The notes under the pieces are model-generated. The model was not told the DNA's origin. It did not search any database and was given only the letters and a program-made list of their open reading frames with translations. DNA of 55,321 nt from an uncultured Campylobacter sp. (GTDB lineage: Bacteria > Actinomycetota > Actinomycetes > Mycobacteriales > Mycobacteriaceae), in NCBI GenBank assembly GCA_946221035.1, contig CAMIME010000012.1, positions 1 through 55,321 on the forward strand. Direction: 5' to 3'. Position numbers and translations under genes: made by a program. Shown here piece after piece: positions 16,120-23,565 of this stretch (positions are counted from its first letter, which is position 1; every line of letters begins with the position of its first letter).

Positions 16120-16835
16120 TGCACCTGCTCGGGTCGGAGCGGCCGTGGCAGCGGCGCCTGCTGGAGTTCGTGCTGCTCCTTGTGCTGGAGTTCGTGTTCG
16201 TCATGGCGTTGACCCTGGTGCTGGCGCCTCCGTTCGGGGTACTGCGCCCAGTCGTGGCGGTCGCCTGCGCGCTGCCTGCCCCGTTCGAGGCGGCGCGCCG
16301 GGCCGGGCGCGACTGGCGCGAGATCCTCGGGCCCGCCCGCCGGGTGCGCTGGGGGTTGGTGGCGCGGTCATTGGCGATCGTGTCGCTGGTGTACGTGCCG
16401 GTGTTGGGGTGGAGGATGTGGTTGGGGGACGTGAGCGTCGATAAGCAAATGCTCCTTGTGCTCCTTGCTGTGCCGCTGCAGACGGCCGCGGAGGAAGCGG
16501 TGTTTCGAGGGGCGTTGCCACAGTTGACGGGCGCGCGCTCGCCGTGGGTGGCGTACGGGGTGGCGGCGGTGCCGTTCGTGGCGCTGCACCCGGCGGGTAT
16601 CGACGCTGCCGTGTTTGCGGCGTGTGCGGCGGTCTTGGCGTGGCGTTTCGAGGGCCTCGAAGCCCCGTGGGCCCTCCACTGCGCGGGCAACCTGGCGTTT
16701 TACCTGCCGTTGGTGGCAGGAGCGCCGGTGCATGTCGGCGCGCCGTGGGTGGATCTGGCGGCCGTGGTGCTGGCGGGCGGATTGTTGTTGGGAACCGGGG
16801 CAGGGGTATGCGCGTCCAATACCCATGGACGTTAA
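16119..16835 (+). CDS. CPBP family intramembrane metalloprotease
   Basis: A 238-residue membrane protein with about seven helices. The three CPBP motifs are EEAVFRG (Glu 125, Glu 126, Arg 130), FVALH (Phe 153, His 157) and HCAGN (His 187, Asn 191), so the active site looks complete. Bacterial members cleave or process membrane peptides and are often linked to bacteriocin maturation or self-immunity. Its ATG shares one base with the stop of the CPBP-mutarotase gene (TAATG), so both proteases are made together. A copy of the dispersed motif lies at 16436-16446, just before the first motif. Substrate unknown. Confidence 0.85.
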   Translation: MHLLGSERPWQRRLLEFVLLLVLEFVFVMALTLVLAPPFGVLRPVVAVACALPAPFEAARRAGRDWREILGPARRVRWGLVARSLAIVSLVYVPVLGWRMWLGDVSVDKQMLLVLLAVPLQTAAEEAVFRGALPQLTGARSPWVAYGVAAVPFVALHPAGIDAAVFAACAAVLAWRFEGLEAPWALHCAGNLAFYLPLVAGAPVHVGAPWVDLAAVVLAGGLLLGTGAGVCASNTHGR

Positions 16836-17802
16836 ATTCAACGCAGTTATTTGTTACCGGGAGCAGTTTGAGAAAGGGCGGAGCTACTACCCCGTCAGCG
16901 CGAAACGATTCGTGCGCGAGGAGGACATGCGCGAGCAGTGGGTCGTGAGCAGGGAGGCCGCCTGTCATCCGCGCGGGGTTGGGTATTACGCGCCGGCGGC
17001 CGCGCGTGCGGTGGTGCACGCCGTCGAGCGGCCGGGATCGGTGGTGGCGGGGTTCTCGGCGCTGGCGCTGTACGGCCTGCCGTTTCTGGTGGAAGGCGCC
17101 GACACGACGCTGCTGGCGCGGGTGGCGAAAAAGACGGTGGCCACCGCGACCACACCCGCACTCCAACGCATTCGGCGCGGTGATGCGACACCAATTTCAG
17201 CCACCCACAGGGGTGTCGCGATCCAGGTGTCGCCCCCGTCCATCGCCGTTGCGGATGCGCTGCGCCAGATCAAACGCCGGGAGCATCGGTGGGCGACTGC
17301 ATCTGTTCCCGGCTTGAGCGATACCGATGTGATGGCGATCCAACTCATCGATTGCGTCCGCCGGTTTCTCGGAATTAGCCTCGTGGACCTGCAGGAAGCC
17401 GCCCAGGGGCAGCTGAATGCCCGCTGGTTAAAGAAGATTTTCCCTCTGACGAGCGCGAAAGCCGACTCCCCGATGGAGACGGAACTTCGGTTGCTGGTCT
17501 CGGTCATTGTGGCGAAGTACGGTCTCCAGCTGCAGGAGCAGGTCACGCTTTACGACGGCAAACGGATCGTCACCACGTTCGACCTGGCCATCGCGGATCT
17601 CAAGATCGCCGTGATGTACGACGGCCGGCACCACATGGATTTTCAGCAGCGGAAGAAGGACTCACTGATCAACATCACCTCGTCGCTGCACGGTTGGACC
17701 GTCATCCGGTGCTTCTCCGAAACCCGGGATAGGTGCCTGGAGGTCTTGGAATTGCTGATCGTGAAGGAACTGCGGGCGCGAGGGCTGCTCAAACCGGCTT
17801 AA
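16825..17802 (+). CDS. AbiEi/DUF559-like protein with endonuclease-type C-terminus
   Basis: From ATG 16825 the product has 325 residues, overlapping the end of the second CPBP gene by 11 bases. The N-terminal half resembles the winged-helix-containing proteins related to AbiEi antitoxins common in actinobacteria. The C-terminal region has FDLAIADLKIAVMYDGRHH (Asp 253, Asp 266) and SLHGWTVIRC, the pattern of the DUF559/very-short-patch-repair endonuclease fold. Whether it cuts DNA is unknown; many such proteins are annotated only as hypothetical. No AbiEii-type toxin or methylase is adjacent. The coding sequence is less GC-rich than the CPBP genes before it. Confidence 0.65.
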   Translation: MDVKFNAVICYREQFEKGRSYYPVSAKRFVREEDMREQWVVSREAACHPRGVGYYAPAAARAVVHAVERPGSVVAGFSALALYGLPFLVEGADTTLLARVAKKTVATATTPALQRIRRGDATPISATHRGVAIQVSPPSIAVADALRQIKRREHRWATASVPGLSDTDVMAIQLIDCVRRFLGISLVDLQEAAQGQLNARWLKKIFPLTSAKADSPMETELRLLVSVIVAKYGLQLQEQVTLYDGKRIVTTFDLAIADLKIAVMYDGRHHMDFQQRKKDSLINITSSLHGWTVIRCFSETRDRCLEVLELLIVKELRARGLLKPA

Positions 17803-17810
17803 CGGCGGGT

Positions 17811-17896
17811 GGCCAGTGCAAAATTTTACAACCGGGCGGTAAATCACCTGGGAAAATGCAAAATTTTACATTTCGGTGCACGATTTTGCACTGGCC
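17811..17896. repeat. Palindromic intergenic element with AT-rich repeats
   Basis: GGCCAGTGCAAAAT (17811-17824) and its exact inverse ATTTTGCACTGGCC (17883-17896) bracket the gap between the DUF559-like gene and lepA, which converge. Inside, TGCAAAATTTTACA occurs twice in direct orientation (17817-17830 and 17857-17870, period 40 bases); a third, related copy is TGCACGATTTTGCA. It could fold as a bidirectional terminator or be a small mobile repeat. Confidence 0.6.
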
Positions 17897-17903
17897 GCGG
17901 AAC

Positions 17904-19748
17904 CTACTCTTCGTCGGTGGACAGCGCCGCCACGAACGCCTCCTGCGGCACCGTGACCGAACCGATCGCCTTCATGCGCTTCTTACCGGCCTTCTGCTTC
18001 TCCAACAGCTTGCGCTTTCGGGAGATGTCGCCGCCGTAGCACTTCGACAAGACGTCCTTGCGCATGGCGCGGATGTTTTCCCTGGCGATGATCTTGGAGC
18101 CGATGGCCGCCTGGACGGGCACCTCGAACTGCTGGCGCGGAATGAGCTCCTTGAGCTTCTTGGTCATCTTGTTGCCGTACCACTGCGCGGAGTCCTTGTG
18201 CACGATGGCGCTGAACGCGTCGACGGGCTCGCCCTGGAGCAGGATATCCACCTTGACCAGGTCGCCGAGCTGCTCGCCGGCCTCCTCGTAGTTCAGGGAC
18301 GCGTAGCCCTTGGTGCGGGATTTGAGCATGTCGAAGAAGTCGAAGATGATCTCGCCGAGCGGCATGATGTAGCGCAGCTCGACGCGGTCCTCGGAGAGGT
18401 ACTCCATGTTCTTCATCTGGCCGCGCTTGGATTGGCACAGCTCCATGGTGGTGCCGACGAATTCCTGGGGCACGATGATGGTCATGTTCACAATCGGCTC
18501 GTAGACCTCGTCGATTTTGCCGCCGGGCCAGTCGGAGGGGTTGTGCACGACCTGCTCCGTGCCGTCCTCCCTGATCACCCGGTAGGTCACCGACGGCGCG
18601 GTGGAGATCAAGTCCAGGTCGAACTCCCGCTCCAGGCGGGTACGGGTGATCTCCATGTGCAACAGGCCCAGGAAGCCGCAGCGGAAACCGAAGCCGAGGG
18701 CGACGGAGGTTTCGGGTTCCCAGGTCAGGGATGCGTCGTTAAGCTGGAGCTTTTCTAGCGCCTCGCGCAGGTCGGGGAAGTCTTCCTGGGAGACGGGGAA
18801 CAGGCCGGAGTACACCATCGGCTTGACCTGCTCGAAGCCCTCCAGCGGTTCGGTCGCGCCGCCGGAGGCCCAGGTGATGGTGTCGCCGACGCGGGTTTCG
18901 CGCACGTCCTTGACGCCGGTGATGAGGTAGCCCACCTCGCCCGGGCCCAGCCCGCGGGTCTTTTTCATGGTGGGCGAGACGACGCCGATCTCGAGGATTT
19001 CCAGCGTCACGCCGGTGTTCATCATGCGCACCTTCTGGTTCGGCTCGAGGCGGCCGTCCATCATGCGCACGTAGGTGACCACGCCGCGGTAGGTGTCGTA
19101 GACCGAGTCGAAGATGAGCGCCCGGGCCGGAGAGGAAGCAGGCACCGAAGAGGACGGCGGGGGCACCATCTCCACCACGCGGTCCAGAAGCGCCGGCACG
19201 CCCTCGCCGGTCTTGCCGGAGACGCGAAGGACATCTTCCGGCTCGCAGCCGATGATGTTCGCGATCTCCAGCGCGTACTTCTCCGGGTCGGCCGCGGGCA
19301 GGTCGATCTTGTTCAGGACCGGGATGATCTCCAGGTCGTTGTCAATGGCCATGTACAGGTTGGCGAGGGTTTGGGCCTCGATGCCCTGGGCTGCGTCGAC
19401 AAGCAAAATTGCCCCCTCGCAGGCGTCGAGCGAGCGGGCGACCTCGTAGGAGAAGTCGACGTGGCCGGGGGTGTCGATCATCTGCAGCACGACCTCTTCG
19501 CCCGCGGCGGTGGTCCACGGCAGGCGCACGTTCTGGGCCTTGATGGTGATGCCGCGTTCGCGCTCGATGTCCATGTTGTCCAGGTACTGGTCGCGCATGT
19601 CGCGGGCGTCGACGACGCCGGAGAGCTGCAGGATGCGGTCCGCCAGCGTCGACTTGCCGTGGTCGATGTGGGCGATGATGCAGAAGTTGCGGATCCGGGA
19701 GGGGTCAGTGAACGTCGTTTCCGCGAAGTTTGTCTTCTGTGCAGCCAT
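17904..19748 (-). CDS. lepA: Elongation factor 4 (LepA)
   Basis: From ATG 19748 (MAAQKTNF) the product has 614 residues, the usual length. The G-domain begins with AHIDHGKST, followed by ERERGITIKAQ (switch I), DTPGHVDF and NKIDLP; the middle contains the elongation factor G-like domain II and the C-terminus the basic LepA-specific domain, with KAIGSVTVPQEAF close to the end. It is a ribosome-dependent GTPase acting in translation and ribosome biogenesis. An upstream in-frame ATG at 19778 would add ten residues but is not typical for the family. GATAAT upstream on the same strand may be its -10. Confidence 0.95.
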   Translation of the reverse strand: MAAQKTNFAETTFTDPSRIRNFCIIAHIDHGKSTLADRILQLSGVVDARDMRDQYLDNMDIERERGITIKAQNVRLPWTTAAGEEVVLQMIDTPGHVDFSYEVARSLDACEGAILLVDAAQGIEAQTLANLYMAIDNDLEIIPVLNKIDLPAADPEKYALEIANIIGCEPEDVLRVSGKTGEGVPALLDRVVEMVPPPSSSVPASSPARALIFDSVYDTYRGVVTYVRMMDGRLEPNQKVRMMNTGVTLEILEIGVVSPTMKKTRGLGPGEVGYLITGVKDVRETRVGDTITWASGGATEPLEGFEQVKPMVYSGLFPVSQEDFPDLREALEKLQLNDASLTWEPETSVALGFGFRCGFLGLLHMEITRTRLEREFDLDLISTAPSVTYRVIREDGTEQVVHNPSDWPGGKIDEVYEPIVNMTIIVPQEFVGTTMELCQSKRGQMKNMEYLSEDRVELRYIMPLGEIIFDFFDMLKSRTKGYASLNYEEAGEQLGDLVKVDILLQGEPVDAFSAIVHKDSAQWYGNKMTKKLKELIPRQQFEVPVQAAIGSKIIARENIRAMRKDVLSKCYGGDISRKRKLLEKQKAGKKRMKAIGSVTVPQEAFVAALSTDEE

Positions 19749-19866
19749 AATTTCCGCATCATACTGGCGGGACGGCATGTTAATGGAATTATCAGGCGTA
19801 ACACCTTGTGGGGACCCGGCAATACTTTTAGAGTGACTGACAGGTTCTCATTGGAGGTTTCCTGAC

Positions 19867-20364
19867 GTGGCGTTCCAACTGTTCAAGCACAAGCCCAAAG
19901 CCGGGTCACTCGACCAGGGCTTGGCGCTTTTGAGCGAGCGCCTGGGCACCCGCGCGGATTCCAGGCGCGAGCACGCCGCGCGCGTGGACGTCCGCCCCAC
20001 CAACTCGATCGCCCGCAACATTTACTACGCCCCCGACATGGACGGCGGCGCGGAGCCAGGCGAGGTGGTGTGGGTGACGGTGCCCTCCCACCCGCCGGAG
20101 CGCCGCTCGATGGTGGTGGTCGGCCGCGACCGCCACGACATCCTGGGCCTTTTGATCTCCCCCGACGCCCAGCACGCCGACGACGACCGCTGGTTTGAAA
20201 TCGGCCACGGCGACTGGTGCGAAACGGGCCAATCCTGCTGGGTGCGCCTGGACAAGACGCTCATCGTCCCCGAGGCCGACGTCCACCGCCGCGGCACGAC
20301 GGTTCCGCGGCGCCGCTTCGAGCGCATCGCCAACCGCCTGCGCGAGCGCTTCGACTGGTCGTAA
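19867..20364 (+). CDS. PemK/MazF-like protein without adjacent antitoxin
   Basis: A 165-residue protein starting at GTG 19867 with TTGGAGG upstream. The core GEVVWVTVP...RSMVVVGRD...LGLLISP follows the MazF/PemK beta-barrel pattern, where the family binds and cleaves RNA. It differs from classical MazF: it is longer, with about 60 N-terminal residues before the barrel, and has no antitoxin gene on either side. Between lepA and rpsT it appears conserved in corynebacteria, which argues for a housekeeping role, possibly linked to RNA or ribosomes, rather than a mobile toxin. Activity is uncertain. Confidence 0.65.
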   Translation: MAFQLFKHKPKAGSLDQGLALLSERLGTRADSRREHAARVDVRPTNSIARNIYYAPDMDGGAEPGEVVWVTVPSHPPERRSMVVVGRDRHDILGLLISPDAQHADDDRWFEIGHGDWCETGQSCWVRLDKTLIVPEADVHRRGTTVPRRRFERIANRLRERFDWS

Positions 20365-20372
20365 GCGAGCCT

Positions 20373-20385
20373 TTGCTTATCGACG
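20373..20385 (-). repeat. Dispersed motif, intergenic copy
   Basis: TTGCTTATCGACG right after the mazF-like stop codon. It is the only one of the 17 strict copies that lies wholly outside a coding region, so protein constraint cannot explain it. It lies six bases upstream of the rpsT -35 box. Confidence 0.65.
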
Positions 20386-20390
20386 GCTTT

Positions 20391-20419
20391 TTGGCCCGAC
20401 CGGCGAACACTGCTATCCT
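20391..20419 (+). promoter_or_regulatory. rpsT promoter
   Basis: TTGGCC (20391-20396), a 17-base spacer and TATCCT (20414-20419) form a good housekeeping promoter. It gives rpsT a leader of about 140 bases, long enough for regulation by S20 itself, as known for rpsT in other bacteria; no specific structure is asserted. Confidence 0.55.
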
Positions 20420-20566
20420 TTGCGGGTTGTTTGCATCCGGTCAATGCGGGTGCGTGGGGCTACGCGGACAGGACCTTGGGTCCGCGTTCATAACCAAAGC
20501 CCCCGCGCGCAGGACCCGCCCGGATCGCTCGACGTCAGACACCGATTCGAAAGAGGTACTTTTCAG

Positions 20567-20848
20567 ATGGCAAACATCAAGCAGCAGCAGAAGCGCGTCC
20601 TCACCAACGAGAAGCGCCGCGTCCGCAACAAGTCGATCCGCTCGGCGACCCGCACGGAGATCCGCAAGTTCCGCGAGGCTGTGGAGTCCGGCGACAAGGC
20701 GGCCGCTGAGGCGCAGCTGCGCGTCGCGTCCCGCAAGCTGGACAAGGCCGTGACCAAGGGCGTCTTCCACCGCAACTCGGCGGCGAACAAGAAGTCCAAC
20801 ATGGCTCGCGCCTTCAACAAGATGGGCCAGGAGGCGGAGGCGAACTAA
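20567..20848 (+). CDS. rpsT: 30S ribosomal protein S20
   Basis: A 93-residue basic protein: MANIKQQQKRVLTNEKR at the N-terminus and HRNSAANKKSNMARAFN near the end are classic S20. It binds 16S rRNA early in assembly of the small subunit. The ATG is preceded by GAAAGAGG about ten bases upstream. Slightly longer than the usual 86-88 residues because of an acidic QEAEAN tail. A strong terminator follows. Confidence 0.96.
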   Translation: MANIKQQQKRVLTNEKRRVRNKSIRSATRTEIRKFREAVESGDKAAAEAQLRVASRKLDKAVTKGVFHRNSAANKKSNMARAFNKMGQEAEAN

Positions 20849-20859
20849 GCCGTCGTCCC

Positions 20860-20904
20860 ACCCGCGCCGCCGCACAGGCTTCCCGTGCAGCGGCGCGGGT
20901 TTTC
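20860..20904 (+). terminator. rpsT rho-independent terminator
   Basis: ACCCGCGCCGC pairs with GCGGCGCGGGT around an inner GCAC/GTGC stem, followed by TTTT at 20900-20903. It lies directly after rpsT. Confidence 0.85.
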
Positions 20905-20945
20905 TCATGCGTAACACACAACGGTTGGGTCTACGATATCCGGTT

Positions 20946-21974
20946 GTGCATTACACCTGTCGAGCGGTTGCGGCCGCGCTCGTAGTTACGTTCCCCCTCG
21001 CCTCGCTGGCCGCTCCTGCTGAGGCGGCCCCCGACCCGGCGGCGGAGATACAGCGCCTGCTTGCGCGCGCGGTGCCGCAGGTGGGTTCCGGCATCGCCCA
21101 GGCCCTTGGCATCCTGGCGGCGATCTTGTCCAGCGCCGGGATTTTGGCCACGCTCAACTTGTCGGGCTCCTCCAACTTCAGCAATAGCGTGGTGGACGGC
21201 GCTGGCGAGGTTGGGTTGCGCCCCGGCTCCGTCTACAGCCGCGGCATCACGGTCGGCGGGCGCCCCCGCACCTACGACGTCATCCTGCCGCGCGGCTACA
21301 GCAAGGCGAAGTCGTACCCCGTCATCATCGGTTTCGGTGGGTGGAAGCACGACGCCGCCGCCGCGCGCGGGTACCAGCGCCTGGAAAGTGTGGCCGGGAA
21401 CGCCATCGTCGTCTACGCCCAGGGCGTGGACAACGCGTGGGGCGGCGCGCCGTACGCCAACACCTCGCTGGACCACGACATCGCCTACGTCCGCGGTGTG
21501 ATCGGCGACGTTGCCGCCCGCTACGGCGGCGACCCGTCGCGCGTCGCCGCAATCGGCCTGTCCAACGGCGGCGGCATGGCCGCAGCACTGGCGTGTCACG
21601 CCCCGGGCACGGTGAAGGCGGTGGCGTCGGTGGCCGGCGCGTACTACACCCCCACCGTCACCGGCTGCGCGCCCGGCGCCGTGGCTGCCCTGATGGTGCA
21701 CGGCACGGACGACGCCACCGTGGGCTACGGCGGCGGCGCGCGACACGGCAAGCCCTACGCGTCGGTGGACGCCGTGGCCGGGGCGTTCGCGGCCAAGAAC
21801 GGGTGCTCCGCCCAGTGGGGTGAGGTGCGCGCCGGCAGCGCCTCCATCATCACCCCCGAGTCCTGCGCCGCGGAGACGCGCGTGGTCAAGGTGTGGGGCG
21901 GCGGGCATACATGGTTTAGCGGCGGGCCGGACGCCACGAGCGAGACGGTCCGGTTCGTGCAAAGGAACCTGTGA
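20946..21974 (+). CDS. Secreted PHB depolymerase/feruloyl esterase-like hydrolase
   Basis: From GTG 20946 the product has 342 residues. A signal peptide (about residues 1-30, ending PAEAAP) precedes a linker and an alpha/beta hydrolase domain of the polyhydroxybutyrate depolymerase (LpqC) family: RTYDVILPRGYSK, then the nucleophile Ser 206 in GLSNGGG, MVHGTDDATV and the catalytic histidine in GGGHTWFSG. It should be exported and hydrolyse esters; the natural substrate is unknown. TACGAT about nine bases before the GTG looks like a -10 box, so the message may be leaderless, which is common in corynebacteria. Confidence 0.82.
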   Translation: MHYTCRAVAAALVVTFPLASLAAPAEAAPDPAAEIQRLLARAVPQVGSGIAQALGILAAILSSAGILATLNLSGSSNFSNSVVDGAGEVGLRPGSVYSRGITVGGRPRTYDVILPRGYSKAKSYPVIIGFGGWKHDAAAARGYQRLESVAGNAIVVYAQGVDNAWGGAPYANTSLDHDIAYVRGVIGDVAARYGGDPSRVAAIGLSNGGGMAAALACHAPGTVKAVASVAGAYYTPTVTGCAPGAVAALMVHGTDDATVGYGGGARHGKPYASVDAVAGAFAAKNGCSAQWGEVRAGSASIITPESCAAETRVVKVWGGGHTWFSGGPDATSETVRFVQRNL

Positions 21975-21979
21975 GGTGG

Positions 21980-22618
21980 TCACGCGAGCCCGCGAAGGAG
22001 TAACGCCGCACCCACCCCGATGAAAAACAGGCCCGCGCCGATGTCGATGTAGGGCCCCGCGCGCAGGAACCGGCGGCGCACCGCGTCGGTGGACATGCCC
22101 AGCGCGAGTGCTACGAACAGGGCAAACGAGCTCAGCCACATCGCGAGCGTCACCACCACCGCCGTGGCCAGCGAGGGGTGCGGCGGCAGCAGCGGCGCGA
22201 TCATGGCGGAGAGCGCGACGACGATTTTGGGGTTGGCCAGGTTCGTCGCCAAGCCGCGGGCGTAGCTCGCGCGCAACGTGCCCAGGCGCCGCTCCGCCTC
22301 CTCCAGGCTCAGCGGCGGGTTGCGCCGCTCGATCACGCCTGCGCGGACGCTGCGCACACCCAGCCAGGCAAGCACCACCCCGCCGACGATCTGGACGCCG
22401 GTCAGCGCGCCGGGAAACGCGTTAAGCAGCGCCGCCGCGCCGAACACCGTGAGGGCGCACCAGAGCACGACGCCGGTCTGGATCCCGCACACCGTGGCCA
22501 ATGCGTGACGACGAGACTTCGTCGCCGTCTTCGCAATCAACACAATGTCCGGCCCCGGCGCGGCGGCGCCGAGGAGGTTGAGCCCGAGGATGACGGCGAG
22601 GTCACCCGGCGAAATCAC
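21980..22618 (-). CDS. LysE/RhtB family amino acid exporter
   Basis: A 212-residue membrane protein with six predicted helices. The LysE-family stretch GAAAPGPDIVLI lies at about residues 17-28. Members export amino acids such as lysine, threonine, homoserine or branched-chain ones; specificity is not visible. The start GTG overlaps the holA stop (GTGA), so it is coupled to the holA-comEC-comEA transcript, and this gene order is known from C. glutamicum. The C-terminal end lies five bases from the stop of the convergent hydrolase. Confidence 0.85.
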   Translation of the reverse strand: MISPGDLAVILGLNLLGAAAPGPDIVLIAKTATKSRRHALATVCGIQTGVVLWCALTVFGAAALLNAFPGALTGVQIVGGVVLAWLGVRSVRAGVIERRNPPLSLEEAERRLGTLRASYARGLATNLANPKIVVALSAMIAPLLPPHPSLATAVVVTLAMWLSSFALFVALALGMSTDAVRRRFLRAGPYIDIGAGLFFIGVGAALLLRGLA

Positions 22619-23553
22619 CGCGCGAGCTCCGCAATCCGGCGCACGGCGTCTTCGAGTGCGAACTCTTTGTCCCCGCCCTGGCCCTTCACCGCCGCGTCGA
22701 GATCGGCGACGATGATCACGGCGCGGGAGACCGAGTCGCCCGACCACTGGCGCGCGGCCTGGATCCCCCGCTTCACCGCCCAGGGGGGCATTCCTACGTC
22801 GCGGGCGATCTGCTCGGGGTTGCCGCGCACGCCGTAGAACCTGGCAATGTCGCCGACCTTGTGCGCCAGCGCCGCCGCCACGGCCACGGGGCTGACCCCC
22901 AGTTGCATGGCCCGGCGCGTGGAGGCCAGCGCGCGGTCGGCGCGGCCGGCGACGGCCTGGTCGGCGATGTCGAAGCCCGCGACCTCCGCCACGCCGACGT
23001 AGTACTCGCGCACCGTGGCCACGGTGATCTCACCCTCGGTGTCCGCCACCAGCTGGCTCACGGCCGACGCGAGCTCGCGCAGGTCAGAACCGACGGATTC
23101 CTGCAGGGCGGCCACCACGTCGGGGGTGGGCCGCACACCGTGGCTGCGGAACTCGTTGGTGATGAAGGTGCGGCGCTGCTCCTCCTTCAAGGGCGAGGCG
23201 TCGTGCACCTGCGCCACCTTTTGGAACTTCGACACCATCGCCTTTTGGCGCCCGCCACCGGTGTGCTCGATGACCAGCGTCATCCCCGGGGCGGGATCCG
23301 CGCACGCCTGCAGCAGGATCTGGGTGGGTTCCTTGCCCGCTTGATCCGCCTGCTTGAACACCACGACGCGCTCCTCGGCGAAGAGGGAGGGGCTGGTGGC
23401 CATCACGATCTCGCCCTCGGATACCTCGCCGGCGCGCAGGGTGGTCACTTCCGCGCCGGGCCCTGCCTGGGCGATGATCTCCTTGGTGGCGCGTTCGGCG
23501 AGGAATTCGTCTTCGCCCAGCACCAGGTGCACGGGATTGAGCATGCCCCACAT
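22615..23553 (-). CDS. holA: DNA polymerase III delta subunit
   Basis: A 312-residue protein starting at ATG 23553 (or 23544). It starts NPVHLVLGEDEFLAERA and includes SPSLFAEERVVVF, both typical of HolA. The delta subunit opens the sliding clamp as part of the clamp loader. It lacks Walker motifs, as expected. It follows comEC by 12 bases and overlaps the lysE-type gene. Confidence 0.93.
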   Translation of the reverse strand: MWGMLNPVHLVLGEDEFLAERATKEIIAQAGPGAEVTTLRAGEVSEGEIVMATSPSLFAEERVVVFKQADQAGKEPTQILLQACADPAPGMTLVIEHTGGGRQKAMVSKFQKVAQVHDASPLKEEQRRTFITNEFRSHGVRPTPDVVAALQESVGSDLRELASAVSQLVADTEGEITVATVREYYVGVAEVAGFDIADQAVAGRADRALASTRRAMQLGVSPVAVAAALAHKVGDIARFYGVRGNPEQIARDVGMPPWAVKRGIQAARQWSGDSVSRAVIIVADLDAAVKGQGGDKEFALEDAVRRIAELAR

Positions 23554-23565
23554 CCTAGGGCCCGC

